Notes: a model not told the origin generated them from the sequence alone. A stretch of DNA of 54,655 bases from Serratia sp. Ag1 (GCF_000743355.1 NZ_JQEI01000039.1:1-54655), one strand, 5' to 3'. Numbered from the stretch's first letter, positions 7,788-17,620 are shown. A program made the numbers and translations.

Positions 7788-8218
7788 AGAGAATCTCAGT
7801 TCATATGTTGCACAGACTACACCATAGACTACACCGTTCTGCGCATCCCCATAAACAAGCATAAACGAGAACGAGCATAAAAAGGCTGATTACTTATAAA
7901 TATCATAAAGTTAATAAAACAATAATGAACCATGATAAACTGCAAAAAACCGTGCTTTATAGAATACGGCATGAACTGATACTAATCAGTTAACGTATTG
8001 ATAAAAGGCGCTTTTCCTTAACCGGTGAGCGCCTTTTTATTTGTAGTTCTGCGAAATATATCGGGTGATGCTGACTTTTCAGCGACTAAATGTAAATATT
8101 TTGCAAATTACCTAAGTTGTCCAAACGATCGCCATGAGCGGGTGTCTGAATATTGTATCGCTATCGAATTGCTTCTTTATGCGTTACAGGTTCTCGTACC
8201 CAATCGCATAATGAGTTA
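7788..8218. other. Island-chromosome junction region without a gene
   Basis: These 431 bp hold no convincing gene. A terminator-like hairpin sits at 8003-8038. One end of the integrated satellite must lie here, between int and lpxP. I looked for a tRNA or tmRNA 3' end as the usual attachment site and found none I can support. The other attachment repeat is outside the window, so the core cannot be defined. Confidence 0.5.
8003..8038 (+). terminator. Rho-independent terminator
   Basis: The stem AAAGGCGCT / AGCGCCTTT (about 8004-8012 and 8028-8036) has a 15-base loop and a T run on the plus strand, with A residues before it so it may work both ways. It presumably belongs to the chromosomal side of the junction, since no plus-strand gene directly precedes it. 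Confidence 0.65.
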
Positions 8219-9142
8219 ATGATGAAGCCCCCGCAAAAATTCCAACGTGCTTTCCTGCACCCACGCTACTGGCTGACCTGGTTTGGCTTGGGTGTGCTGT
8301 TCCTGCTGGTACAACTCCCTTACCCGGTATTGCACAAGCTCGGTGTCTGGATGGGCCGCACCTCCATGCGCTTCCTGAAGCGCCGCGTCACCATCGCGCG
8401 CCGTAACCTTGAACTGTGCTTCCCAGATATGTGTGCAGAACAACGTGAGCGCCATGTGGTAGGTAATTTCGAATCCCTCGGGATGGGCCTGCTGGAAACC
8501 GGCATGGCCTGGTTCTGGCCCGACAGCCGCGTCAAGCGCTGGTTTAATGTCTCCGGCCTGGAACACCTGAAAGCCGCACAGCAAAACAACCGTGGCGTGC
8601 TGGTGATTGGCGTGCATTTTATGTCGCTGGAACTTGGTGGCAGGGCCATGGGCCTGTGCCAGCCGATGATGGCGATGTATCGCCCGCACAACAATAAAGC
8701 CATGGAATGGGCTCAAACCAAAGGCCGTATGCGTTCCAACAAGGCCATGCTGGATCGTAAAGACCTGCGCGGCATGGTGAATGCCCTAAAACGTGGCGAA
8801 GCCGTGTGGTTCGCGCCAGATCAGGATTACGGCCCACGCGGCAGCGTATTTGCTCCGCTGTTTGCGGTTGATCAGGCAGCCACCACCAGCGGTACTTTTA
8901 TGCTGGCCCGCCTGGCCAAGCCAGCGTTGCTCCCAGTGGTGCTGATCCGTCGCCCCAATGGCTGTGGTTACGATCTGCTGATCCAACCTGCGCTGGAAGA
9001 TTACCCGATCGACGATGAGGTTGCCGCTGCGACTTATATGAACAAAGTGGTGGAAAAGGAAATCATGCGCGCGCCAGAGCAATATCTGTGGCTACATCGG
9101 CGCTTCAAAACCCGCCCGGCAGGCTCCCCTTCGCTGTACTGA
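8219..9142 (+). CDS. lpxP: Kdo2-lipid IVA palmitoleoyl acyltransferase
   Basis: The protein has about 308 residues (the ATG at 8222 is equally possible) and an N-terminal membrane anchor ([20 protein letters not shown]). The sequence follows E. coli LpxP closely from memory: [35 protein letters not shown] carrying the H-X4-E acyltransferase motif, PHNNKAMEW, and [19 protein letters not shown]. It adds palmitoleate (LpxP) or laurate (LpxL) to lipid A at the inner membrane. The '[11 protein letters not shown]' and '[10 protein letters not shown]' signatures favour LpxP, the cold-induced form. It is separated from the satellite integrase by about 430 bp. Confidence 0.9.
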   Translation: MMKPPQKFQRAFLHPRYWLTWFGLGVLFLLVQLPYPVLHKLGVWMGRTSMRFLKRRVTIARRNLELCFPDMCAEQRERHVVGNFESLGMGLLETGMAWFWPDSRVKRWFNVSGLEHLKAAQQNNRGVLVIGVHFMSLELGGRAMGLCQPMMAMYRPHNNKAMEWAQTKGRMRSNKAMLDRKDLRGMVNALKRGEAVWFAPDQDYGPRGSVFAPLFAVDQAATTSGTFMLARLAKPALLPVVLIRRPNGCGYDLLIQPALEDYPIDDEVAAATYMNKVVEKEIMRAPEQYLWLHRRFKTRPAGSPSLY

Positions 9143-9154
9143 GCCTCACATTCT

Positions 9155-9176
9155 GGGGCGCAACCTACGGTGCCCC
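9155..9176 (+). terminator. Possible terminator after lpxP
   Basis: A short GC stem GGGGC / GCCCC (9155-9159 and 9172-9176) lies just after the lpxP stop and is followed by ACGATATTTT. The stem is only 5 bp and the T run is imperfect. Confidence 0.35.
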
Positions 9177-9282
9177 ACGATATTTTCCCCTCTGGCATTT
9201 TGTGCTCCCCATCTAGAAATCGGCTGAACAGATTTTAACTTTGCTGTAACATCTCTTTTTACCTGCACAGGAAAAAGAAGCA

Positions 9283-9972
9283 ATGAAAAATCAGGTTCGT
9301 CTTGCTCTGGTCGGTGATTACCAACCAACCGCTGTTGCCCACCAAGCTATCCCCGTCGCTCTGCAACTCACTGCCTCACACCTGGATATCCATATTCAGT
9401 TCCAGTGGCTTGCTACTGAAACGCTTACCGAAACCTCGATACTGCAGAACTATGATGCCATCTGGGTGGTACCCGGTAGCCCCTATCACAATGATGATGG
9501 CGCGTTTATGGCGATCCGCTATGCACGTGAACAGAACGTGCCGTTTCTGGGATCTTGCGGCGGTTTTCAGTATGCGATTGTGGAGTATGCCCGCAATGTG
9601 ATGGGCTGGCACGATGCCGGGCATGCAGAGACCGACAGCGGGGGCCGTTTGGTGATCGCCCCACTCAGTTGCTCACTGGTCGAACAAACCGGTACCGTTC
9701 GGTTCCAACCGGAAACGCTAATCGCCCGAGCCTATGGCAGGCTGGAAACACATGAGGGTTACCACTGTAACTTTGGTGTGAACCCTGAATTTGTGGCTGA
9801 CCTGCAGCAGCACCCGCTGATCGTCAGCGGGCACGACACCGAAGGGGATGTGCGCTCAATAGAACTACCAGGGCACCGTTTTTATGCCGCTACGCTGTTC
9901 CAGTCGGAACGTGCTGCGTTGCGCGGTGAACTGTCACCGCTGGTGGTGGCACTGATTCAGGCCGCGCGCTGA
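9283..9972 (+). CDS. Glutamine-amidotransferase-like protein related to the CTP synthase C-terminus
   Basis: This 229-residue protein has a class-I glutamine amidotransferase fold. The nucleophile elbow is present as FLGSCGGFQYA with Cys at about residue 92, and the start LALVGDY and VVPGSPYHN resemble the GATase domain of CTP synthase. The site where CTP synthase has the catalytic His-Pro-Glu (YHPEF) reads AATLFQSE here, so the canonical His appears missing. The family is annotated as CTP-synthase C-terminal-region-related (seleno)proteins, whose function is not settled. Here the nucleophile codon is Cys (TGC). It is transcribed alone, with a hairpin directly downstream. Confidence 0.75.
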   Translation: MKNQVRLALVGDYQPTAVAHQAIPVALQLTASHLDIHIQFQWLATETLTETSILQNYDAIWVVPGSPYHNDDGAFMAIRYAREQNVPFLGSCGGFQYAIVEYARNVMGWHDAGHAETDSGGRLVIAPLSCSLVEQTGTVRFQPETLIARAYGRLETHEGYHCNFGVNPEFVADLQQHPLIVSGHDTEGDVRSIELPGHRFYAATLFQSERAALRGELSPLVVALIQAAR

Positions 9973-9978
9973 GCCCTT

Positions 9979-10001
9979 CTGGGGGCTAAATAGCCCCCCA
10001 G
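9979..10001. terminator. Bidirectional terminator between convergent genes
   Basis: A near-perfect dyad CTGGGGGCTA / TAGCCCCCCAG (one extra C) lies between the stops of the amidotransferase-like gene and the lrgB-like gene, suitable for ending both transcripts. Confidence 0.6.
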
Positions 10002-10004
10002 TTC

Positions 10005-10694
10005 TCACCACATCAGGCGACCAATCAGCGGAGCTGCGATCACCGTGATGACTCCCGCCAGCATCATCACCAGGCTGGAAACCACACCTTCCTGCTGGCC
10101 CAACTCATAGGCTCTGGCCGTGCCTGCACCATGCGATGAAGCACCAAACCCGGCCCCTTTCGCCAACCCGCTGCGCACCGAAAGCCGCAGAAACAGCACA
10201 TCGCCCACCGCCATGCCGAACACGCCGGTGATCACCACAAACAGCGCCACCAGATCCGGTTGCCCACCCATTTGTTTTGCCGCCTCCAGAGCAAACGGCG
10301 TGGTGATAGAACGTACCGCCAGGCTGCGCTGAACCTCATCCGGCAAAGTCAACCAGCGCGCCAGCCACACCGAACTGCAAACGGCCACGCCTACTGCGGT
10401 GAACACCCCGGCACTGAGCGAAAGCCAATGGCGGCGGATAACCTGCAGGTTTTCATACACCGGCACGGCAAAAGCGATGGTCGCCGGGCCAAGCAGCCAC
10501 AACAGCCAGTGCGTTTCACCAATGTAATCCTGATACGAGATATGAGTCACCACCAGCAGCAGCACCAGAATCATCGGGGTTAATACCAATGGCATCAGCA
10601 ACAGCGTCCTGCGGCGGCGGTAGAGTTTCTTATTGGCAAAATAGAGCACCAGAGTTGCCACAAAGCAGGCAAGGCTGAGGATCACATCATTCAT
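10005..10694 (-). CDS. LrgB/CidB (YohK-like) inner-membrane protein
   Basis: This 229-residue polytopic protein is of the LrgB family. Recognisable segments are LLGPATIAFAVPVYENL, RSITTPFALEAAKQMGG and GFGASSHGAGTARAYELG, the family's conserved His/Gly-rich C-terminal half. I chose the ATG at 10694, which overlaps the lrgA-like gene by 8 bp. LrgA/LrgB and CidA/CidB pairs control murein hydrolase activity and, in some bacteria, transport pyruvate or glycolate-like acids. The exact substrate in enterobacteria is not established. The adjacent divergent LysR gene is the likely regulator. Confidence 0.88.
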   Translation of the reverse strand: MNDVILSLACFVATLVLYFANKKLYRRRRTLLLMPLVLTPMILVLLLVVTHISYQDYIGETHWLLWLLGPATIAFAVPVYENLQVIRRHWLSLSAGVFTAVGVAVCSSVWLARWLTLPDEVQRSLAVRSITTPFALEAAKQMGGQPDLVALFVVITGVFGMAVGDVLFLRLSVRSGLAKGAGFGASSHGAGTARAYELGQQEGVVSSLVMMLAGVITVIAAPLIGRLMW

Positions 10695-11109
10695 GGCGTG
10701 TTTTCCTGCGTTGCAGCCAAAGCTCAAAACGGTAGACGCGATCCACCACCAAACCGGTTGCCGCCAGCGTTAACAGGGTACTGATGGCGATCACCAGAAA
10801 AATCTTCCAGCCCTCAATCATCAGTAACTGGGCATAGTTCACTACCGCGACCACGGCGGGGACAAAGAACAGCAGCATTTCAGCCAGCAACCAGCGCGCA
10901 CCGGCCTTTACCCAATTCAGCGGCAGAATACGCAGCAAGATCAGCGCCAACATCATCAACATACCGACAATATTGGCTGGCAGCGGCAGATGGAACTGCT
11001 TCACCAGTCGATCGGCAAGCAGGAATAACAGGGCATACAGCACCACCTGAGCCGGCACCTGTAAGCGGCTCAACAACGATGGCGCAGCACGGCGTAACGC
11101 CAGGTACAT
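10687..11109 (-). CDS. LrgA/CidA (YohJ-like) holin-like protein
   Basis: The protein has 140 residues from the ATG at 11109, which has a GAGG site upstream (about 11117). Four hydrophobic segments are visible, with family motifs FLLADRLVKQFHLPLPANIVG and FFVPAVVAVVNYA. Earlier in-frame starts would add an unlikely polar leader. The coding end overlaps the lrgB-like gene, so the two are co-translated. These proteins resemble phage holins in topology. Confidence 0.87.
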   Translation of the reverse strand: MYLALRRAAPSLLSRLQVPAQVVLYALLFLLADRLVKQFHLPLPANIVGMLMMLALILLRILPLNWVKAGARWLLAEMLLFFVPAVVAVVNYAQLLMIEGWKIFLVIAISTLLTLAATGLVVDRVYRFELWLQRRKTRHE

Positions 11110-11232
11110 AACCGAAACCTCAAATAAAAAATCACGGTTCACAGTATACGCAGCGAGGAAACAGTGCCTGAAATGAATTAAAATCATCAGTATCATGCCA
11201 GAAAGGAATAGTGCTACCCCAGGAGAGCCTAA

Positions 11233-12120
11233 ATGGATGTCCGTACCCTACGCTACTTCGTTGAAGTAGTTCGTCAGCAAAGCTTCACCCGCGCAGCCGA
11301 AAAGCTGTTTGTCACCCAGCCGACGATCAGCAAAATGCTGCGTCATCTGGAAGAAGAACTGGAATGCACACTGCTGATCCGCGAAGGGCGCAAACTGCAT
11401 CTCACCGACAGCGGGCAGGCCGTTTATCAGCGCGGGCTGGCGATCCTTGGTGAGTTCCGCCAGTTGGAAGCCGAGCTGGAAGACATCAGTTCAGTCAAAA
11501 AAGGCGTACTGCGGTTGGGGATCCCACCGATGGTGGGCAGGCAGATCGCCGGGCTGATCAGGCAGTTTCGCCAAACCTATCCCGGCATCGAGCTGAAAAT
11601 TGCCGAGTTGGGCGGCCAGTTAGTCGAACAGGCGGTGCTGTCCGGTGAGCTGGATTTGGCAATGACGGTGCGCCCTTCCGGTACTGAACAGCCACTGACC
11701 TTTCTCCCTCTGTTGAGCCACCCGATGTGCGTCGTTATGCCACGTAACACGCACTGGCTTAACCGAACCACCATCAATATTGCTGAGCTCGCCGAGTGGC
11801 CCATCCTGATTTATAACGAGGATTTTACGCTGTATAAAATGCTGATGGCGGCGTTCCATCAGGCGGGTTTCGAGCCCAAGATTGCCGTACGCAGCGGGCA
11901 GTGGGATTTTCTGGCTTCGATGGTGCAAGCCGGTATTGGTATTGCCACGTTACCCGAACCGGTGTGCCAATGGCTGGATAAGAGCAACCTTATCTGGCTG
12001 CCGCTGGAACCGCGTATGGAATGGCTGGTGGGGTTAATCTGGCGTCAGGGCCACTATCTTTCCCACAGTGCTCAGGCCTGGATCGCCTGCTGCCGCGACT
12101 ACTGGCCAATGCCTAAGTAA
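11233..12120 (+). CDS. LysR-type regulator beside lrgAB-like genes (CidR-like)
   Basis: This 295-residue LysR-type regulator has an N-terminal wHTH (RTLRYFVEVVRQQSFTRAAE, LFVTQPTISKMLRHLEEELE) and an effector domain (KKGVLRLGIPPMVGR, GELDLAMTVRP). It is divergent from the lrgA-like gene with about 120 bp between starts, the standard layout for CidR, the activator of cid/lrg genes that responds to acetate or pyruvate-type signals in Gram-positives. Regulation of lrgAB is inferred from position. Confidence 0.85.
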   Translation: MDVRTLRYFVEVVRQQSFTRAAEKLFVTQPTISKMLRHLEEELECTLLIREGRKLHLTDSGQAVYQRGLAILGEFRQLEAELEDISSVKKGVLRLGIPPMVGRQIAGLIRQFRQTYPGIELKIAELGGQLVEQAVLSGELDLAMTVRPSGTEQPLTFLPLLSHPMCVVMPRNTHWLNRTTINIAELAEWPILIYNEDFTLYKMLMAAFHQAGFEPKIAVRSGQWDFLASMVQAGIGIATLPEPVCQWLDKSNLIWLPLEPRMEWLVGLIWRQGHYLSHSAQAWIACCRDYWPMPK

Positions 12121-12274
12121 CAGCCCGCCGTGCCGGGGAATTCATATCAAAATCACCTGCTATACTTCGGCTAAAGGTGACAAAAAAACACCAAGAACAT
12201 GCGCCTCGCGCCCTTCCATTCGAGGCTGCATGACATTGTGCATTCCCACTACTTTCATGCCAGATGGAAAATAT

Positions 12275-14005
12275 ATGCAGTGGAAATCCCTCCAGAAGAT
12301 GACTCCCGGTTTGATAAATCTGCTCGCTTATGAGCGTAGCTGGCTGAAACCAGACATTCGCGCGGGCCTCTCTGTCGCGGCAGTGGCGTTACCGGTGGCG
12401 ATTGCCTACGCCGAATTAGCCGGTGTGAGCGCCATCGTCGGGCTTTACTCCTGCATTCTGCCGATGATTGCTTACGCTATTTTTGGCTCATCAAGGCAGT
12501 TGATCGTCGGCCCCGACGCCGCGACCTGTGCGGTGATTGCCGCCGTCGTCACGCCGCTGGCCGCAGGCAATACCGAACTCCACTGGCAGTTAACCATCGT
12601 GATGACCCTGATGATGGGCACCTGGTGTCTGATTGCCAGCCGTTTCAGGTTAGGGGCGGTTGCGGATCTGCTGTCTCGCCCCATCTTGAATGGACTGCTG
12701 AACGGCGTGGCGCTGACGGTCATCGTTAACCAGATCAGCAAAGTGTTTGGCTATGCATCCCCTTCCAGTGAGCTGATTGAACGCATTGTCGCTTTGCCAG
12801 GCAACTTACTCAGCAGCCATTGGCCTACGATGGGTGTCTCGTTGCTGACGTTGCTGATTCTGCTTGGCGTACATTATGCCCGGCCCAATTGGCCAGCACC
12901 GCTGTTCGCCGTGGTATTAACGACGGCGCTAAGTTGGGCGGCGAATTTACCGCGCTTTGGCATCGAAACGGTCTCCGGCTATACCGGCAGTGGCCTGCCG
13001 ATGGTGTCATGGCCTGACTTTAAGCCTGGGCTGCTGCGCGATCTGGTGATCCCCGCATTAAACCTGGCGGTAGTCAGTTTTGTCAGCATGATGCTGACCA
13101 CCCGCAGTTTTGCGGCAAAGAACGGCTATGAGGTGGATGCCGACAGTGAATTCCGCGCACTGGGGTTAGTGAATATCGTCTCTGGGCTTTCGCAAGGGTT
13201 TGCTATCAGCGGGGCCAACTCCCGCACTGCAGTAAACGATGCCAACGGTGGCAAAAGCCAGCTGGTTTCCATCATTGCCGCGCTGGCCATTGCTCTGGTA
13301 GTGCTGTTCCTCAACGAACCTTTGTCGTTTATTCCCATACCGGTACTGGGCGTGATACTGATTTATGCTTGCTGGTCGTTGCTGGACATGCGCAGTATTT
13401 TCCGGCTGCGCAAGCGTAACCGTTCTGCATTCAATCTGGCTGTGTTTACCTTCCTGAGCGTTCTGCTGGTCGGGATCATTCCCGGCATCGGGCTCGCCGT
13501 TCTGCTGGGCCTGTTGCAGTTTTTACAAACGGTGTTTCGGCCTACCGAGCAGCTGCTCGGGGTGAATGAGGACGGCATGATCCACTCGCTCGGTGAAAAC
13601 AACGATATTCAGCCGGTCGATGGGGTGATTATGTACCGTTTTAACTCGCCCCTGACCTATTTTAACGTCGCCTATTTTAAGCGGCGGATCGCTAATCTGG
13701 TGGAGAATAGCCCTGTAAAACCGCGTTGGGTGGTGATCGACGCGGTCGCCAGCTTCACTCATGCAGATATCAGCGTGCTGGCAGCGATCAACGAGCTCAA
13801 GCAGGAGCTTAAGCTGCGTGGTATCAGCCTGGTACTGGCAGGCAGGCGCACCGAATTAACACGCTGGTTCCGTTTGCATCGTTCCGGTAGTGATGAGCGC
13901 GATCTGATCCTGGTTCCTGACCTGTATCTGGCGTTGAGGCTGATTCAAAGCAAGGAACTCAAGGCTGAAGGGGAAAGAGACGCGGAAGTTCCGTTGCCAA
14001 GTTAA
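12275..14005 (+). CDS. SulP-family anion transporter with C-terminal STAS domain
   Basis: The protein has about 576 residues from the ATG at 12275. Upstream in-frame codons overlap the LysR gene and are unlikely to be coding. It has 10-12 membrane segments with SulP features: AGLSVAAVALPVAIAYAELA, GLYSCILPMIAYAIFGSSRQ and FAISGANSRTAVNDANGGKS. The C-terminal roughly 120 residues are a cytoplasmic STAS domain (GVIMYRFNSPLTYFNVAYFK, WVVIDAVASFTHADISVLAA). SulP carriers move sulfate, bicarbonate or dicarboxylates (DauA). Substrate cannot be assigned from the sequence. Confidence 0.87.
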   Translation: MQWKSLQKMTPGLINLLAYERSWLKPDIRAGLSVAAVALPVAIAYAELAGVSAIVGLYSCILPMIAYAIFGSSRQLIVGPDAATCAVIAAVVTPLAAGNTELHWQLTIVMTLMMGTWCLIASRFRLGAVADLLSRPILNGLLNGVALTVIVNQISKVFGYASPSSELIERIVALPGNLLSSHWPTMGVSLLTLLILLGVHYARPNWPAPLFAVVLTTALSWAANLPRFGIETVSGYTGSGLPMVSWPDFKPGLLRDLVIPALNLAVVSFVSMMLTTRSFAAKNGYEVDADSEFRALGLVNIVSGLSQGFAISGANSRTAVNDANGGKSQLVSIIAALAIALVVLFLNEPLSFIPIPVLGVILIYACWSLLDMRSIFRLRKRNRSAFNLAVFTFLSVLLVGIIPGIGLAVLLGLLQFLQTVFRPTEQLLGVNEDGMIHSLGENNDIQPVDGVIMYRFNSPLTYFNVAYFKRRIANLVENSPVKPRWVVIDAVASFTHADISVLAAINELKQELKLRGISLVLAGRRTELTRWFRLHRSGSDERDLILVPDLYLALRLIQSKELKAEGERDAEVPLPS

Positions 14006-14013
14006 TCACTTAA

Positions 14014-14032
14014 AGGGCCGCATTGCGGCCCT
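14014..14032. terminator. Terminator-like hairpin between convergent genes
   Basis: The perfect stem AGGGCCGC / GCGGCCCT with a 3-base loop sits just after the SulP stop and about 80 bp beyond the convergent yjcE stop. T runs are short on both strands (CCCTTTAA on minus). Confidence 0.45.
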
Positions 14033-14113
14033 GCAGACGACTGACCAAGCCTGTTCCGATCATCGGCGCTAAACCCGCGGATCTCGGGCATAAACACCAC
14101 TTGGTCATCAATC

Positions 14114-15763
14114 TTAACCTTCCCGCTCGATCAGCAAGGCTTCAAGCAAATCCAGATCGTGCAGTAATTTTTGCAGTGTCTCGTTACTGATTTTTTGCGT
14201 AGCACGCAGGTGATAGAGTTCCCCTCGCTCGGCCCGTAATGCAGTCAAACGGAAACGCCGTTCCAGGTTTTCCAGCGCCAATGCATTCTCGATGTCATCT
14301 TTGTTGGCAATACGCCGCCGTAGCGTACCAATCACCCGTGAACTGACCTCTTTCAGGATCTGCGGATCGAAGTTTTCTTCGGTGTCCGCCGCCAAGCGCT
14401 CTTCCATTTTGTTGATACTATGAATCGCCACTTCCGCCACGACGGCAATCGCCATACGCTCTTCGTCTTTACTGGCGCTTTTGTCAGCGACCTGAACACC
14501 GCGCAACAACAATGGCAACACCAGCACGCCAATAATCAACGACAGCAAAATCACGCCGGTAGCAATAAACACCAGTTGGTAACGGGCAGGGAAAGCGGTG
14601 CCATCGCTGAGCAACAATGGGATCGACAGCACGCCCGCCAGCGTGATCGCCCCGCGAACCCCAGCAAACGACGCCACCCACAGTTCACGCGTGCTGTAAC
14701 TGCCAAACTGCAATGGGCGCTTTTTCATCAAGCGCTTGCTGGCCTTTTTCATCAGCCACAGCCAGCTAAAACGCAACATCAGCAACGCGGCATAGATAAT
14801 CGCCACGTCGGTAAACAGATACCAGGTCTCAATCGTCGGGTCCAATTCGGCCTGCAAAATCGAGGTCTCTATGATCCCCGGCAACTGCAGCCCCAACATG
14901 ATAAACACCGTGCCGTTGAATACAAACTCCAACATTGACCAAACGCTGTTAGCACGCAGGCGCATTGCCAGCGGAGCATTGCGGATCACGCCAGACTGGC
15001 TGATGGTCATCCCGGCGGCAACCGCTGCCAGAATACCGGAAACCCCGATATGTTCGGCGATCAGATAAGAAGCGAACGGTAGCAACAGTAGGAAGACAAT
15101 CTGTGTTGCCGGGTCATCGCCGCTCCAGCGGCTCATCACTCGCAGCGATTTACTGTAAACCCAGGTCACCGCCACCCCCGCCAGCAAGCCACCGATAGCC
15201 ACCTTCAGGAACTCCATGGTGGCACCACCTAAGGTAAACACCATGGTACCCATCGCTACCGCGATGGCAAACTTCAGGGATACCAGACCGGAAGCATCGT
15301 TCATCAAGGCTTCGCCTTCCAGCACGCCCATAATCGACTTAGGTATCCGCCCTTTGCCAACAATCCCCCCCAGCGCCACGGCATCGGTCGGCGACAATAC
15401 CGCCGCCAGCGCGAACGCCGCCACCAGCGGGATCCCTGGCACCATCAGGTAAATCAGATACCCCACCCCGATAACGGTAATCAGCACCAGAACCAGCGCT
15501 AGCCCAAGGATTTCCCGCCCATGATGCAGAAATTCCCGCATAGGCGTTTTCCAGCCATCAGCAAACAGCAGCGGAGGAATAAACAGCACCAGAAACAGTT
15601 CAGGATCAAAATCCACATGCAGACCGAAATGCGGCCAGGCTAACAAAGCCCCGATGAGGATCTGCATAAGCGGCAACGGCACCTGGAACGGCAACATGCG
15701 CGTCACCACCCCAGAAAGGGAAACCACCAGGATCAAAATGAGGATTGTAAAAAAGATTTCCAT
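14114..15763 (-). CDS. yjcE: CPA1-family Na+/H+ antiporter YjcE
   Basis: The protein has 549 residues from the ATG at 15763 with an AAGGA site upstream. About 12 membrane segments are present. The CPA1 signature residues lie in LAAVLSPTDAVALGGIVG and EALMNDASGLVSLKFAIAVA. The long cytoplasmic tail (MEERLAADTEENFDPQIL through LRATQKISNETLQKLLHDLD) matches E. coli YjcE nearly end to end from memory. It exchanges protons for monovalent cations at the inner membrane. It is followed on the same strand by neighbour ghxP upstream, the same gene pair as in E. coli. Confidence 0.92.
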   Translation of the reverse strand: MEIFFTILILILVVSLSGVVTRMLPFQVPLPLMQILIGALLAWPHFGLHVDFDPELFLVLFIPPLLFADGWKTPMREFLHHGREILGLALVLVLITVIGVGYLIYLMVPGIPLVAAFALAAVLSPTDAVALGGIVGKGRIPKSIMGVLEGEALMNDASGLVSLKFAIAVAMGTMVFTLGGATMEFLKVAIGGLLAGVAVTWVYSKSLRVMSRWSGDDPATQIVFLLLLPFASYLIAEHIGVSGILAAVAAGMTISQSGVIRNAPLAMRLRANSVWSMLEFVFNGTVFIMLGLQLPGIIETSILQAELDPTIETWYLFTDVAIIYAALLMLRFSWLWLMKKASKRLMKKRPLQFGSYSTRELWVASFAGVRGAITLAGVLSIPLLLSDGTAFPARYQLVFIATGVILLSLIIGVLVLPLLLRGVQVADKSASKDEERMAIAVVAEVAIHSINKMEERLAADTEENFDPQILKEVSSRVIGTLRRRIANKDDIENALALENLERRFRLTALRAERGELYHLRATQKISNETLQKLLHDLDLLEALLIEREG

Positions 15764-15908
15764 GCTTTCCTTAGGCTCTATACCCAGGTTCTCTGCCAAA
15801 GTATGCCGAATAATAGATCACTTTTTCGCAGCAGGAAAAGCGTGTTAGGCCTTTTAAAACAAAGAACAGCAAAGAAGGAGAAGTATCTGAAGGGGAAACA
15901 TCGAACAT

Positions 15909-15930
15909 GCCCTCTCCCGCAAGAGAGGGC
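15909..15930 (-). terminator. Terminator after ghxP
   Basis: The stem GCCCTCTC / GAGAGGGC lies 11 bp past the ghxP stop. The downstream minus-strand T run is weak, so efficiency is uncertain. Confidence 0.5.
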
Positions 15931-15941
15931 AAACAAAATGA

Positions 15942-17303
15942 TTAAATAGCCCAGCCACCAGCGTAGAACGCAACCAGCGCAATAGCAATCAGCACGGTAC
16001 CGAGGTTCAGTTTGCGCCACTCGCCCGAGAAGATACGGCCAATCACCAGAGAACTGAAGCCCAGCATAATGCCGGTTACGATGTTACAGGTCAGCACGAT
16101 AAACACCGCACACAGTAAACCCGCCATAGCATCAACGAAATCGTTGAAATCCAGCTTGGTGACATTGCTCAGCATCAGCAAACCCACGTACATCAGCGCG
16201 GGCGCGGTAGCATACACCGGCACCAGATAGGATAACGGTGACAGGAACAGGATCAGCAGGAACAAGATGCCAACCACGGTGGCCGTCAGGCCGGTTTTAC
16301 CGCCTGCTGCCGTACCGGCGGCAGATTCGATATACACCGCCGCAGGCGCAGCCCCAACCAGCCCGGAGAAAATGCTGCTCAGGGAATCTGACGTCAGCGC
16401 CTTGCCACCATTGATGATTTGGCCGTCTTTATCCAACAGGTTCGCTTGCCCGGCTACCGCACGGATGGTGCCAGTGGCATCAAACACCGCAGTCATCACC
16501 AGTGCCAGCACGCTCGGCAGCACAACGGGCTGTAAAGCGCCCATAATATCCAGGCTGAAAATCAGAGATTTACCGTCAGCATCTGCCAAGCTCGGCATGG
16601 CGAACAGCCCTTGGTACTTCACCGCCGGGTCAAAAATCAGGCCGATCACAGAGATGGCAATAATCACCAGCAGAATGCCACCCGGCACGCGCAGCTTTTC
16701 CAGACCGAAGATCACCGCCAGCCCCAGCAACGTCATCACCACCGGGAAAGAGGTGAATGCCCCCAACGCCACCGGCAGACCATCCAGCGGGTTCTTCACC
16801 ACCAGACCGACACCGTTGGCAGCGATCAACAGCAAGAACAGGCCGATCCCAATCCCGGTACCATGTGCAACACCCATCGGCAAATTACGCAGGATCCAGG
16901 AACGAATGCCGGTCACAGAAATAATGGTGAACAGTACCCCCATCAGGAATACCGCTCCCAACGCCACCGGAATGCTGATGTGCTGGCCCAACACCAGGCT
17001 AAAGGCGGTAAATGCCGTCAGAGAGATCGCGCAACCAATCGCCATTGGCAGATTAGCCCATAGCCCCATCAGCAAAGAGCCTAACCCCGCGACCAGACAA
17101 GTGGCAACAAACACGGCGGTTGGCGGGAAGCCTGCCTTGCCCAACATGCTTGGCACCACAATCACCGAATAGACCATCGCCAGGAAAGTGGTTAACCCCG
17201 CCACCACCTCCTGACGCACGTTGGTGCCACGTGCTGACAGTTTAAAATACGCATCAAGCCCGCCTTTAGGTTTCGCGGCGTGGTTCGCTTGAGAATTCGA
17301 CAT
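15942..17303 (-). CDS. ghxP: Guanine/hypoxanthine permease GhxP (AzgA-like NCS2)
   Basis: This 453-residue NCS2-type carrier with about 12 membrane segments matches E. coli GhxP (YjcD) closely: [59 protein letters not shown], and [20 protein letters not shown] (the conserved substrate-site segment). It imports guanine and hypoxanthine with protons for purine salvage. It lies next to yjcE as in E. coli. A PurR-like box about 70 bp upstream of the start suggests repression when purines are plentiful. Confidence 0.93.
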   Translation of the reverse strand: MSNSQANHAAKPKGGLDAYFKLSARGTNVRQEVVAGLTTFLAMVYSVIVVPSMLGKAGFPPTAVFVATCLVAGLGSLLMGLWANLPMAIGCAISLTAFTAFSLVLGQHISIPVALGAVFLMGVLFTIISVTGIRSWILRNLPMGVAHGTGIGIGLFLLLIAANGVGLVVKNPLDGLPVALGAFTSFPVVMTLLGLAVIFGLEKLRVPGGILLVIIAISVIGLIFDPAVKYQGLFAMPSLADADGKSLIFSLDIMGALQPVVLPSVLALVMTAVFDATGTIRAVAGQANLLDKDGQIINGGKALTSDSLSSIFSGLVGAAPAAVYIESAAGTAAGGKTGLTATVVGILFLLILFLSPLSYLVPVYATAPALMYVGLLMLSNVTKLDFNDFVDAMAGLLCAVFIVLTCNIVTGIMLGFSSLVIGRIFSGEWRKLNLGTVLIAIALVAFYAGGWAI

Positions 17304-17620
17304 GTTGCTATCCCCTGTGTTTCATTGACATCTGGTATAATTATGGTTTGTTATTCCACTCATACATGGTTATTACGAAACCGTTTCCGTCACGTTCGCC
17401 GCCAACGCCAGCGAAGACGCCCTGTAAAAAAGCAAACGTTTAACTCTTATTGCATGAAGTGGCTGACTGATAGTACTTTTTGCCTGCAGATCTCACGTAA
17501 AGCCAACAAACCCATGGCTTGAAATATGCAGGCGCGATTTGAGGCAAACGATTATCTAGCCTTCCGTACTGTCTGATCAACTAAAGATCGCGACAATCTG
17601 GATGAAAAGGTATCGGGTGT
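17304..17620. promoter_or_regulatory. Upstream region of ghxP with PurR-like boxes
   Basis: This 317-bp gene-free stretch lies between ghxP and the broken GST gene. It carries a strong PurR-like site at 17375-17390 and a core half-match GCAAACGTTT at 17432-17441. I saw no gene or riboswitch-like structure in the rest. Confidence 0.55.
17375..17390 (-). promoter_or_regulatory. PurR operator candidate
   Basis: ACGAAACCGTTTCCGT agrees with the PurR consensus ACGCAAACGTTTTCGT at 13 of 16 positions, 72 bp before the ghxP start codon. A second weaker site, GCAAACGTTT at 17432-17441, is 41 bp further upstream. PurR control of purine transporters is known in enterobacteria. Confidence 0.65.

Noticed and set aside
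7788-8218. tRNA or tmRNA attachment site near the integrase
   Set aside because: No cloverleaf or tmRNA end could be supported, and the T-arm-like string near 8190 does not pair.
14033-14113. Small open frame past the yjcE stop
   Set aside because: It has no ribosome site and no recognisable features.
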